Below, piece by piece: positions 33,958 to 43,655 of a stretch of DNA of 64,000 nt. Origin of the DNA: Lasiodiplodia sp. COLG20 (lineage: Eukaryota; Ascomycota; Dothideomycetes; Botryosphaeriales; Botryosphaeriaceae); contig VNWV01000005.1 in NCBI GenBank assembly GCA_009801085.1, positions 2,728,001-2,792,000 on the forward strand. The letters are read 5' to 3'. The position numbers and the translations under genes were made by a program. The notes below the pieces were generated by a model. The model was not told the DNA's origin. It saw nothing but the letters and a program-made list of their open reading frames with translations, and did not search any database. Numbering within the stretch: position 1 is the stretch's first letter; each line of letters starts with the position of its first letter.

Positions 33958-36729
33958 ATGCCTTTCGGATCTCGCGCTGCCGGTGACCCGGCCTATCCTG
34001 ATGACAACGTCTTCCACCCGGATGGCAGCAACCGTCTTGCCGAATTGGAGGTTGCTAATGGATACCGCCCCGCTCCCGGAAACAAAAACCCAGAGGACAT
34101 GACCGAGGAAGAGCAGATTCAGCTCGCTGTTGACCAGTCGCTCAAGGAGTCTACTCAGAGTGCTGGCTACTCTGAGGGATCTGGTCCTTCTCAGAATGCT
34201 CTTTACACCATGGGTGCTGGTCACTCCCAAATGCAAGCTCTTCACGCCCACGGCTCTGGCCACTCTCAGTATCAGCTTCCTCATGCTTTGGGTGCTGGTT
34301 ACACTCAAGCTCAACCCATTCACGCCTTCGTCCCTGAGAATATGACCGAAGATCAGCAGCTTCGGCTCGCCATCGACATGTCCCTTAAGGAGCCTGACCT
34401 TAACATTCAAGCTGGACCATCCTCCTTTGCTGGCCCCTCTGCCTTTGCTGGCCCCTCTGCCTTTGCTGGCCCCTCGTTCTATGCTGGCCCCTCGTCCTAT
34501 GCTGGACCTTCTTCCTTTGGCGGTTCTTCCTCTGCTGGGCCCTCTTCCTTTGCTGGACCATCTACATTTGCTGGACCTTCGTCTTTGCTTGGACACTCGG
34601 CTGGTCTGTCTTCTTCTGCTGGGCCTTCTTCATCTGCTGGGCCTTCTTCATCTGCTGGGCTTTCTTACTCAGCTGGCCCCTCGGCGTTGGCCGATTCCTC
34701 GTCGTTTGCTGGACCCTCTTCCTCGGCTGGCCTGTCCTCGTTTGCTGGTCCTTCACCTTACCCTGGATCTTCGTCTTTTGCTGGTCACTCGTACTTTGCC
34801 GGTCCCTCGTCTTTGTCTGGCCCTTCATCCTCTGCTGAAGACTCTCCGTTTGCTGGATCCTCGTCTTTTGCTGGACCCTCGTCTTGGGTTGATCCTTCTC
34901 AGGCTGGCCCATTCCAAGCCCAAGCCGCTCATGCCCAGGGTGCTGGTCACTCTGATGTCGAAGGCGATCTTGTTCAGGGTGCTGAACACTCTCAAGCTGA
35001 ACCTGCTCACTACGAAGACGCTGCCCACGGGGCTTCTGGCGGCGCGAGCCTCATTGACGACGATACGATTGAAGAAGATGGTTCGGAGAAGTACGGAATC
35101 TACGATGACGAGAATGCCGGCCACTCCCAGGAAGCCGCCCACACCAACGACGATTACATGGTACACGGAGCCATCTCCAACTCTCCCCTCCGCGTCGAAG
35201 AAATGACCGAGGACCAGCAGCTCCAGGTCGCCCTCGAACGCTCCCTCAACGGCTCTGGCCATCACTCCAGCTCCAGTCCCCAGCTCAGTCCGGCAGCCGA
35301 GCAAGCCCAGGACGCGATCGAAGTGGAAAACAGCCTCCCCCTCCCCCTCCACCAGCTCTTCCTCTACATTCACCAGAACAACGTGCCCATCGACGCCGTT
35401 TTTGACCAGTTCATGGGCTTCCTGGCCCAGGCCTACCCCGGCCAAGTCGACGAGTTCCTCGCCCGTCGCCAGTCCGCCGCTGCCAGGGAGCAGCAACAGC
35501 AGCAGCAGTCGCAATCACAGTCGCAGCCGCAGCAGCTCGAAGACGACGACGAGGACTGGGCCAGTTACCAGTCCGTTTTCGAGGGAGAGCACGTCTTCGT
35601 CTCCCACGCCCCACACACCCCGGAGCCTCCTGCCCCGGTCTTCACCTCCGGTGGGCAGCAGCCCGCCCCCTTCGTGTCCCTGGTGGACATCGAAGGTCCG
35701 GCAAGGGAGGCACTGGTGCCTTCCTTGTCGGTGCCGGACTTGGAGGCTGGGGAGGGGGCGGGTGTTGTGGAGGGTGGAGAGACGGAGACGGTGGAGGGGG
35801 AGGAGGAAGAGGAGAACGACGAGAACGAGGGCGAGAAGGAGAAGAAGGACGAGGACGAGGACGACGACGACGACGACGACGAGGATGACGATGAGAATGG
35901 AGATGGAGCGGCCTTGCCTGCGTCCATCCAGAGTTCGGCGGACTCAGCCGCCAACACCTCCGCCAGCACCTCTGGTCCTGCTGGCCTGTCCTGCGACGAC
36001 GACGACGACGACAAGGACAACAAGTGGAAGCCCTGGGAGATCCAGGCGGCCGGCAGGGCCATGAGGTGGGTGTTGGATGGCGATCCCGACTCCTCCTTGC
36101 CCCTCAATGAGCGGTACAAGCGTTGCGCTGCCCGCATGGAGGAGGAGTCGGGGGTCCAACGAACCTGGACGGCCCTCCGCTCGTCGTACGCCCGGCTCAT
36201 CCGGGCCGAGACCGGCGTCGACGAGCGGAAGGTGCCTAAGCCGCACCGGCTGCAGACCTCGGTTCAGAAGACCGGGGCTCGTTCAGCTGCCTGCTGGAAG
36301 GCTGCAGCCGCTGCGGCGGACGCGGGCAAGGCCGCCGATGAGGCCTTGAAGAGGGAGAAGAAGAGGAAGCTGGAGGAGGAGAAGGAGGAGAGGAAGAGGG
36401 AGAAGAGGAGGAAGAAGGAGGAGGAGAAGAAGGAGGAGAAGAAGGAGGAGAAGAAGGAGGAGAAGAAGGAGGAGAAGAAGGAGGAGAAGAAGGAGGAGAA
36501 GGGGAAGGGGAAGCGTCGCCGGGTGGTGGACGACGACGAGGACGACGAGGAGGAGGCCCCTCGTCGCAGTAAGAGGGTGCGCTTCTCTCGTCGCCCCTCC
36601 AAGTCGCCACTGCCTGGCGACGAGGACAAGGAGGAGGAGGTGCCGGCCGCGGTGGGTGCGGTTGGTGAGGGCTCAGCTTCGGCGAGGCCCAATACCCGGG
36701 CCGCTCAGGTGGCCGCGGTTAGGCTGTGA
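33958..36729 (+). CDS. UIM-containing repeat protein with Myb/SANT-like and KEKE regions, function unknown
   Basis: Predicted 923-residue single-exon protein. Three ubiquitin-interacting motifs match EEExxxxAxxxSxxE closely: EEEQIQLAVDQSLKE (about residue 50), EDQQLRLAIDMSLKE (about 131) and EDQQLQVALERSLNG (about 419). Between the second and third lies a tandem array of roughly 25 AGPSSF-like hexapeptides (about 152-318), flanked by looser GAGHSQ/HA repeats. Then follow a helical segment LHQLFLYIHQNNVPIDAVFD, a Gln/Ser run, an acidic region (about 615-650), a tryptophan-containing Myb/SANT-like stretch (WKPWEIQAAGRAMRWVL..RTWTALRSSYARLIR, about 690-755), a long EEKK repeat, and basic clusters GKRRR and PRRSKRVRFSRRPSK that look like nuclear signals. 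I infer a nuclear ubiquitin-binding protein; the DNA-binding role is tentative. Ends 70 bp before the assembly gap. Confidence 0.8.
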   Translation: MPFGSRAAGDPAYPDDNVFHPDGSNRLAELEVANGYRPAPGNKNPEDMTEEEQIQLAVDQSLKESTQSAGYSEGSGPSQNALYTMGAGHSQMQALHAHGSGHSQYQLPHALGAGYTQAQPIHAFVPENMTEDQQLRLAIDMSLKEPDLNIQAGPSSFAGPSAFAGPSAFAGPSFYAGPSSYAGPSSFGGSSSAGPSSFAGPSTFAGPSSLLGHSAGLSSSAGPSSSAGPSSSAGLSYSAGPSALADSSSFAGPSSSAGLSSFAGPSPYPGSSSFAGHSYFAGPSSLSGPSSSAEDSPFAGSSSFAGPSSWVDPSQAGPFQAQAAHAQGAGHSDVEGDLVQGAEHSQAEPAHYEDAAHGASGGASLIDDDTIEEDGSEKYGIYDDENAGHSQEAAHTNDDYMVHGAISNSPLRVEEMTEDQQLQVALERSLNGSGHHSSSSPQLSPAAEQAQDAIEVENSLPLPLHQLFLYIHQNNVPIDAVFDQFMGFLAQAYPGQVDEFLARRQSAAAREQQQQQQSQSQSQPQQLEDDDEDWASYQSVFEGEHVFVSHAPHTPEPPAPVFTSGGQQPAPFVSLVDIEGPAREALVPSLSVPDLEAGEGAGVVEGGETETVEGEEEEENDENEGEKEKKDEDEDDDDDDDEDDDENGDGAALPASIQSSADSAANTSASTSGPAGLSCDDDDDDKDNKWKPWEIQAAGRAMRWVLDGDPDSSLPLNERYKRCAARMEEESGVQRTWTALRSSYARLIRAETGVDERKVPKPHRLQTSVQKTGARSAACWKAAAAAADAGKAADEALKREKKRKLEEEKEERKREKRRKKEEEKKEEKKEEKKEEKKEEKKEEKKEEKGKGKRRRVVDDDEDDEEEAPRRSKRVRFSRRPSKSPLPGDEDKEEEVPAAVGAVGEGSASARPNTRAAQVAAVRL
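34411..34905 (+). repeat. Coding minisatellite, 18-bp unit (AGPSSF)
   Basis: Degenerate tandem array of an 18-bp unit coding mostly AGPSSF, AGPSAF, AGPSSS and AGLSSF, about 25 units with a few interruptions. In frame within the UIM protein gene. Likely length-polymorphic. Confidence 0.85.
36415..36505 (+). repeat. Coding minisatellite, 12-bp unit GAGGAGAAGAAG
   Basis: About seven near-perfect 12-bp units coding Glu-Glu-Lys-Lys in the C-terminal part of the UIM protein gene. Confidence 0.85.
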
Positions 36730-36777
36730 GGGTGGTGTTTGGGGGGTTCGGGAGGGTGGTGCTCTGGTCCTGCTTGT

Positions 36778-36885
36778 TTTTTTTTTTTTTTTTTTTTTTN
36801 NNNNNNNNNNNNNNNNNNNNNNNNNNNNNNNNNNNNNNNNNNNNNNNNNNNNNNNNNNNNNNNNTTTTTTTTTTTTTTTTTTCTA
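36778..36885. other. Assembly gap: 65 N flanked by poly-T
   Basis: N runs from 36800 to 36864, with about 20 T on the left and about 18 T on the right. The assembly breaks in a homopolymer; the true length and content are unknown. Protein frames running through it are artefacts. Confidence 0.98.
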
Positions 36886-36920
36886 ATCTTGGGGCATGTG
36901 AGAATCGGGATTTCCCTTAC

Positions 36921-37055
36921 CATCTCGCATTGATTGTACTGGCGCTTGTCGATGGCGCTGTTGAACGAGAAGGGGAGGACGGCGAAGCAGCTGGCGAGGT
37001 TGAAGAGGCCGCTCAGGCCGACGGCGAGGAGCGTGAGGGTGGGCGTGGCGCGCAT
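36921..37055 (-). CDS. First exon of a small secreted protein, rest lost in the gap
   Basis: 45 codons starting MRATPTLTLLAVGLSGLF, a typical signal peptide, then a dipeptide KR and QYNQCEM, ending at a GTAAGG donor in phase 0. The rest of the gene would lie toward lower coordinates, where the assembly gap begins 57 bp later; no second exon is found between the gap and the UIM gene. A predicted 5'-UTR intron (37058-37125, GTAAGC..CCACAG) ends 2 bp before the ATG, the same layout as the cysteine-rich genes at 37.7 and 39.3 kb. Exon phase and the Cys-acidic pair before the intron suggest it is a fourth member of that family, but the diagnostic cysteine-rich exon is missing. Reading through the intron gives a meaningless Lys run. 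Confidence 0.55.
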
Positions 37056-37685
37056 GGCTGTGGGTGGCTTTGGTGTCAGTGTTGATGCGCTCAGCGGAGA
37101 GAGAGGAGGAACGGCGATTGCTTACTGGATTTTTCAGTGGATCGTTGAAGGTTTTGAAGTCAAGTTCACGTAATGCGGTGGGAGTTGGATGGAGAGTGTG
37201 GTGGTCAGGTTGGGGCTGCGAGGAGAAGGAATCGAGGTGGGTGAGAGTCCGGGTCGCATGACTGCCTGTTTGGAAAAAATTCGCCCCGGAGTTCGGATGG
37301 AGGCAGGTACGGACTCAGGTAGCTTGCCCAGGCTTAGCACAAGTACGTCCATTACTTCCTACGTATTCTCAGCTCATCCAAAATTAGGTATTCTAATGAA
37401 GGAGAGTATCACGAGAGGACTTTAACAAAGCTTTACTTGATAGTCCCGCTGGCTGATTTGCTCTTCAGCCCGATCAAAGAAAGCCACAATGAGTATTTGA
37501 AGTACGAAACTTGCTGATTGGTTTCTACAGCCCCTAGTGTTTACCCAAAGAGCAGCAACCTCCACAGCTCAATATGCCCAATGTCTGACCACAGTCCGGA
37601 ACTTCAGTACCCTCCAGGACATCCTTCCAAAACCGAACAGCATTATTGCTTGGAGAGTTGAACGTGTAGGAGCAGCTTTCCGGCC
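37056..37685. other. Intergenic region
   Basis: Contains the predicted 5'-UTR intron of the 37055 gene (37058-37125) and the 3' flank of the cysteine-rich gene ending at 37686. No other gene recognised. Confidence 0.45.
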
Positions 37686-38130
37686 TTAGCACTCCACACG
37701 CTGGCCACAGGGGCAGAAGCACTGTCCGGGCATGTCGGGGCTGTTCCTGGCGATGCAACGGGAGCCGTCCTTGCAGTCAACCTCGCCGTTCAGCTTGACG
37801 CACTCCTCGCGACAACGCCTCCTACCCGCGCCCTAAAGAAGTCCCAAGAAGCGGTCAGTTTCGGTGGACTTTTATTGGAATGAACGCAACGGCTGAGCGA
37901 GAACTTACGTTCCAGTCGATGCCGGTCTTGTAATCACACTTGACGTCGATCCAACCCAAAGGGTGGATAATGGTGCAAGAGCTGTGGGCAGCAGCGAGGG
38001 CGGGGCTGGCGACATTGTTGAGGATCGTGCCGGTGGGGAGCTCAGCAGGCGCGGCGGTGACGAGGCCGGCGACCATGCCGAGGGAGAGGAGCAAGGCGGC
38101 TTTGACCTGCATGCTGGAAGTAATGGACAT
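37686..38130 (-). CDS. Small secreted cysteine-rich protein, family member 1
   Basis: Predicted 122 residues (116 if the second ATG at 38112 is used). Exon 1 is 37909-38130, exon 2 is 37686-37832; intron 76 bp, GTAAGT..TTCTTTAG, phase 0. Exon 1 encodes a signal peptide (MQVKAALLLSLGMVAGLVTA) and a short pro-like region ending in WIDVKCDYKTGIDWN. Exon 2 (49 codons) carries eight cysteines: CREEC, VDC, SRCIA and the closing QCFCPCGQRVEC. Total ten cysteines in the mature part, consistent with a disulfide-rich extracellular or effector-like protein. A 44-bp 5'-UTR intron (38131-38174) ends exactly at the first ATG. Paralogues at 39348-39778 and 45719-46421 share the intron position and cysteine spacing. 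Function unknown. Confidence 0.8.
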
Positions 38131-38174
38131 CTATGTCAGCGGGTGGGGTTTCCAGAAGAACGGAAAAGACTTAC

Positions 38175-38600
38175 TCGCGAGGTGGCGCTGCTGTTTAAAT
38201 CAAGATGCGCAGAGGAAGCCAAGTCGAGTGGTAGTGTAAGGTGAGCGATGGTCTGGGGAAAGTGCTGGAGTGACAGCAGGAGAACATTTATGGCGGTGCT
38301 GTGAAGGCCATGTCGGCTGGCCTGGCCGCTCAGAGCGGACTAGTTAGCGGTCGTTACTGTACCGACATAGCGTGTAGTGATTGGGTTTTGAGAAGGTGTG
38401 AATGCTTTGGGAAGACTAACACTCTCCCGCGTACACACAGTCACTTGACCTGAAGTTCCAACCACGCGCAGGCTCTCTAGCTGAAGGGACGGCCAAGCAT
38501 GTTCAATATTAAATCTGTGCTGTTTATCTCATTCCCAATTTCCCTTTAAAGATATGTAGCTAGATAGATGTATCCTCGCACAGCATGCTGTAAGCGCACA
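38175..38600. other. Promoter region of cysteine-rich gene 1
   Basis: About 425 bp between the 5'-UTR intron of the 38130 gene and MITE copy D. No further gene or element recognised. Confidence 0.45.
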
Positions 38601-38824
38601 TCCGCGTCCCCTACGCCGCAGCCGACCAGTAGCATGACCACATGCATGCGATTGCCGCGAGAAACAAAGGGAAAAAGAACAAATATGGGTCGCTGAAGCT
38701 ATCTTCCGGACGTGAATGTATAATTATTAATTCCACATTTACATCCAGATGATGGCTTCAACTACCTATGGCATGAGCGAAACACAGATTCACCCTAGCC
38801 GTCGGCTGCAAACCCCCTTCTGTA
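38601..38824 (+). mobile_element. MITE copy D, degenerate
   Basis: A diverged member of the family. The right terminus is clear: on the complement it reads TACAGAAGGGGGTTTGCAGC, then CGACGGCTAGG, with TA at 38823-38824. The internal inverted repeat is recognisable (GCTGAAGCTATCTTCCGGACG and its partner ending GATGGCTTCAACTACC). The left terminus is eroded (GTCCCCTACGCCGCAGCCGA near 38606). Same orientation as copy A. The left boundary is approximate. Confidence 0.75.
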
Positions 38825-39347
38825 CGTAACGGCATACATGCAGATGGTGACAGTGAAGGTACCTGCCAAACGGGTCACTGAGCTTTTAACAGAGTTACAG
38901 CCTCATCCGAAGAGGGGCTAATCATCTCATGGTACAGCTCAAATAGCTATCATGTCTATCGAAACAGGCTCCGAGGCTGAACTCAATGGCGTGGATCTCA
39001 TGCACGCCTTCTTCCTTGCAAATCCAAAGGAAAAGCCGCACATGTCCTCCTAACATTATGACACCCGTAACGCATCTCCACGCCTAGGGAAAAAAAAAAT
39101 ACCCCCACCCGGATCAGGTTTTAAATTTATGTAGTCCAGAGCTTTGGTGTTTTGATTCTACGCACGACCCTCAGAGTTGTAGCAAATAATAATCACATGA
39201 AGCCGTCATTACCTTGATAGCACGGTACTAAGTACCTGTCTTTTTTCATAGCCAGTCAAACCAGTTTCCCGAACCTTCTGCCCATCTTCTCCACCCGATA
39301 GAAAATGTGATTATCTTCGGCCGAGCTTCTCGTAGCGGTGTGATAAG
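38825..39347. other. Intergenic region
   Basis: About 520 bp, AT-richer than its surroundings. No gene recognised. Confidence 0.45.
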
Positions 39348-39778
39348 CTAATTACAAGTACACCAACACTGACCGATACCATTGTGCCAGCCAAGCTCAG
39401 GCCTGATGATGCACCAAGAGCGATCGCATTGTCCACTCATGATACGCAGAGCTTTGACACAAGCCTCGGGGCAGAATGTGTAAGCCTTGCCTTGCTAAAG
39501 ACGGCCGTGTAAGTACAATGACCCAAAGCAGAACGGGGCGTTTTGTCAAGAAATGGGCTGGGGTGGTGTGTTTTATGACTCAATGTATGTATAGAGGGGG
39601 AATGGGCAGATACATCATGCTGGATACGGAGATCGCAATCAACAGGAATGGGGACCCAAGCGACAGGGTTGCGCTCCCCGGGAGGGTCGTCGAGGTCACT
39701 GTTGTTCTTGGTGGGAGAGGCGACAACCGTGCCGAACATGATGGTGGAGGCGAGGGTAAGAAGCTTGAGGCAATGCAT
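39348..39778 (-). CDS. Small secreted cysteine-rich protein, family member 2
   Basis: Predicted 103 residues. Exon 1 is 39614-39778, exon 2 is 39348-39494; the 119-bp intron uses GTATCT..CTTTAG in phase 0. Exon 1 encodes a signal peptide (MHCLKLLTLASTIMFGTVVA) and a short region ending VPIPVDCDLRIQHD. Exon 2 is 49 codons, the same as in member 1, with the cysteine pattern FCPEACVK, GQCDRSWCII and QCWCTCN. A 71-bp 5'-UTR intron (39779-39849, GTATGT..CCCAG) ends directly at the ATG. The donor choice was made because it keeps the first-to-second cysteine spacing (14 residues versus 15 in the paralogues). Extracellular, function unknown. Confidence 0.78.
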
Positions 39779-39849
39779 CTGGGTGGGTGAGGGAGAACTG
39801 GTGCTATGTGTTAGTTATCAGGGTGAGTATCAAAGTCGTGGGGACATAC

Positions 39850-40322
39850 GTTGTCTTCTGCAGACGCCGCCTTCGTTGGGAACTGTCAAGAAGGAATTGA
39901 CGGTGGTGTCGAAGAAGTTGTGTAGACGGAGAAGTGAAGCTCCTTTTAAAGGTCGGATATCAAGTCGCCAACGGAAGTCACGCGAGAGGTGCTACGTCCT
40001 GCATTCACCAAGCCTGGACGCGCGTGACCAGGCAGCAGCTGCAGCCCCCGAGATACCTTGATACCGCATGCCAATCTTCAATCACTGGATCTGACACATC
40101 TTGATGCTGTGCTGCCACCCTACCATGTCGGCTGAAAGAAATCACGGTTTTATATATTACAAACACTTCCTTCCTTCCAAACCACCTCAAAACAACACAG
40201 GAAGTGGCAATTTTCTCCTCCGCAAAGAAGTGTTGAGTTATCTATACACGTCCACCGACCCTCCTCTTAGTCCTCCGCCGCCCCATTTCTCTCTCACTTC
40301 TATTACACCTCAAGGTATACAC
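39850..40322. other. Intergenic region
   Basis: Promoter of the 39778 gene and 3' flank of LAS21. No gene recognised. Confidence 0.5.
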
Positions 40323-43300
40323 TTAAACACCGACCCGCCAGACCACCCACCCAAACGCTCCACTAACCACCAAATGGAACCCCACCGCCCAGGCCATGGC
40401 GTACAAATACTTCGGACTAAACACGGTCCAGATGAACAAATGCGTCCGCAGCACCGCGCACGCCACCATGACGGCCACGACGCCCGCCGCGACCCACACC
40501 GTCAGGCGTGCGAAATGCCTGAACCACATGCCCTCGACGTCCTCCACTTCTCCCACGCCCTCCAACGCGCTCTGCAGCTTCGGCAGGTGGCCCGGCTCGG
40601 ACGCGGCCGCGACCTTGCCCGTCGCGGCGTCGCGGCGCTGCACCTCCTTCCACTTCTGCATCTCCTTCTCGCGCATGACGCGGCGCAGGGCGGCGCTGCC
40701 GCGGCTCCAGCGCGCGGCGTCGAGCAGGCCCAGCACGGCGGCCGAGGTCCAGTAAAAGGGCCCGGTCCAGTTGGCGGCGAAGAGCAGGACGCCGACGGCG
40801 ACGATGTTGTAGCCCGAGACGCCGTTGTAGGCGTTGGACAGGTCGATGCTGGAGATGGCGTTGGAGTTGCCCAGGGCGAAGAAGGACGTGTGTGCGAGCA
40901 GCAGCGACGTGAGCGTGTGCTCGGTCGCGCTGAGGTTGAGCTGCGTGAGGTAGTGCTGCTGCAGGCGGAAGACGAGGAAGAGCGGGATGTTGGACGCGCG
41001 CGTTTGCGTGAGGAGCGTCAGTGCGAGGAAGTCGTGCAGCGCGTCCACGATCAAGCCTGTTGAAAACGTCGTTAGTAGTGAACACTGTGTGTTGTAGCAG
41101 AGCGTAGACTTACTGCCAGACTTCCCCTTGCCTTCTGCGGTCTCTCGCAGAACCACCCATCCAACACCGACAATTGAACCGATGAAGACACAGCGAACCA
41201 ACTTGACGAGGTTTAAACTTTCCAAAAACACCATGGCGCCGGGACTGGCTCCACGCACAAGCTCCGGCGCATCTCGGGCAGTGAAGCTGAGCTTGAACAA
41301 GAAAGCCACACCACACAACAAAAACGCGTTACCAACCGCGAAAGTCTGGAGCTGTTTCCCCTGACTAGTCCTCGGAAAGCGGCGGGTGAGGTGTGTCTTT
41401 ATTCGCATAGTGAGATGGATGTACGTAATGCTGACCAGAGACCAGAGCACAACCGGATGCGTCATGATCGCACTGTGCACGATGTCAGGAGCTCCGGCGT
41501 ACTTCTGGCCTGTTTGGTTCCAGCGACGGGTGACGCGATGACATAGCAGCAAGACTCCAATAGGGAGAACATTGCGGGGAACGTTGGTCTTCCGTGACTT
41601 GAGAATGAACAACAGAGCAAACCAAGCCGACGTCGCCCAGTACCAGAAATGCTGCTCTTCTTCCACATAGCTGCTCGCAAACATCATGATGCCGTATAAG
41701 ACAGTGAGCAAGGCAAAGAAGATGCCGACGGCTGATGCCGGGAAGAGGTTCGGTGAGATGACAGCGATGGCGAGCGCCGTGCTGACCGTAGCCAAGACAG
41801 CACCAGCAATGAGGAGGGTGACATTGTAGTTGCTGGCAGTGCTACTCAATGCTTCTTGAGCAGCTCGACAGAACTGGCGATAGATTAGACCACGCACATG
41901 AATCTATGACGATCACTTACATCGAGTGTTTGCTCAACGATCAGCTCAGCTTGCGGGAGCTGACCCTTTCCTCTTTCGAGGGAATCCTTAACTCTGAGCC
42001 ACTTGCAAGCTAACTCATCGCCAGTTGAACTGACTGAATCACACTTGGCAAGAAATGACAGATCCTGGAACGGCGCACTGGGGAAAGTGGCTTCGGCAAT
42101 TTTCAGGATTTGGTATGCGTTCCTTAGGAGCAGTTGGGCGCGATCATGTCCTGTGCGACAGTAAGCAAGCTGCCACAGTTCTAGTCGGTCTGGGCATACC
42201 CTTTGGCCACATTTGCAGCAAGTTGGGGATGAAAACTCCCAGGTTGTTCAATGGTACAGGGAATCCAAGCAGTCCAGCAAGCGTTGGGGCGATGTCGGAC
42301 TGCTCAATCTTCTCGTAGTAGTCGAAGTCCTGAGAGGGAGCTGTCGGGCAAGATAGGCTCTTGGAAATGCCCTTCAGCTTGGGAGACATAAAGACGAGGG
42401 CGGGAGATGTTTCTCCGGGGGCTGACCCGCCGTGGTTGCCTCCATCGTTCATGCCGTGGTCACCGCACAGCACCAAAAGGGTAGACTCGAGGTGCGGTTG
42501 GGTCTCGATAGCCTCGTAGATCTGCTTGACGATTCCGTCCATCTCGGCCTGCTTTGGGATCATGTTCGGGCTGGCGCGAGAGTCAGTTTGGCATTCAGAA
42601 GACAGCACGCTCGTGTGGATATACCTCAAAGGTCCAGCCTTGTGGCCAATATGGTCAAGACCAAGATAGTGCATGATCATGGCATTCCAGTCACTGTTGC
42701 GCAGCTCTCCGGGAACATGTCTGGTCACATTGTTGTCCACTTCGGTGAAGTCCTGCCGGGGCAAAAGTCTCAGCTGCATTGATATTTATGTACATGGATT
42801 GGCGGCGCCAACTAACCGAAACGAAGAAGCTCGAGGTGCCGTCGGCGCGCTCGAAGGTCTCCGGGAACAGCTTCAGCCAGGTGTCGTCGCCGTACATGAC
42901 GAGCTTCCCTCCCTTCTTGGCCTTCAATTGGGCCAGCCATGTGTCTTGGTATGCCAGGGTCGAGGTAGTATCCGACTCGGCGAAGTTGAGAATGACGTCT
43001 AGGAAGGATGGGATGGAACCAGTGGTGATTGCCTTCACGCGGGGCATGGTAATGGTCGGGGAGGTGGCATGGGCAGTGAAGGGGAGCGCGGCGCCGGAGG
43101 AGATCAAGCTGCAGAGGTGTTAGCAGACATCAAGGTTCGAGGTCGCAGCCAGCATACCTTTGGGTAAAGTCGAAGCCGGAGGTGTTGGAGAAGACGAAAT
43201 CACTGCGCGAATTAGCAAGAGTTTCCCGGGCCATGGGTCGCAAGCGGCGCACCTCCTGAGGGCATCGACGACCATGAAGACGACCTTGTCGAAGGGGGCG

Positions 43301-43458
43301 TCGGGCGGACTGCCGTAGACGGAGGGGCCATATTCAGCAAGACCGGGGAGGAAGGGCTTGTAGGGGAAGAAGCCGACGGCGAAGGTGAGCACAGCAACGG
43401 GAATCAAGACATTGGCGGCAGTGAGCAGGGCGCGCTGCAGCGAGGTGGGAGCGGGCAT
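40323..43458 (-). CDS. LAS21: GPI ethanolamine phosphate transferase 2
   Basis: Predicted 921-residue ER membrane enzyme (LAS21/GPI7, PIG-G type) that adds phosphoethanolamine to the second mannose of the GPI anchor. Exons: 43253-43458, 43158-43202, 42817-43108, 42625-42752, 42200-42570, 41921-42150, 41114-41873 and 40323-41056; the seven introns are 47-64 bp and keep phase. N-terminal membrane anchor, then FFPYKPFLPGLAEYGPS. The alkaline-phosphatase-like domain has VVDALRSDFVF, TSPTITMPRVKAITTGS, MYGDDTWLKLFP, HYLGLDHIGHKAGP and LCGDHGMNDGGNHGG (metal ligands). The C-terminal half is a string of hydrophobic helices. An upstream in-frame ATG at 43596 would add 46 polar residues; I prefer 43458, which puts the membrane anchor at the N-terminus. 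Confidence 0.94.
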
Positions 43459-43655
43459 GGTAGGACGGGGGTGCGCGATCAATCCATCTGGATTGGGAAG
43501 CAGAGGTGTTCGCTCGCGCGTCGGCGGCGCGAAGTCAGCAGCTGCAGGGACCCTCTTGCCGAGCGCCCAGTCGGATCGTCGGATGTGCTTTAACACGACC
43601 TCTCGCCGTCAATAAATAATCCCGTCACCGCCGTTCGCCATGGATCCCGCAGACA

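Noticed and set aside
34411..34905. Tandem 18-bp repeats that could be taken for a CRISPR-like array
   Set aside because: Repeats are contiguous with no spacers, in frame, and code AGPSSF in a eukaryotic gene.
36705..37055. Protein frames running through the N gap with poly-Lys or poly-Phe
   Set aside because: Artefact of translating homopolymer and N; only the first 45 codons up to the GTAAGG donor are credible.
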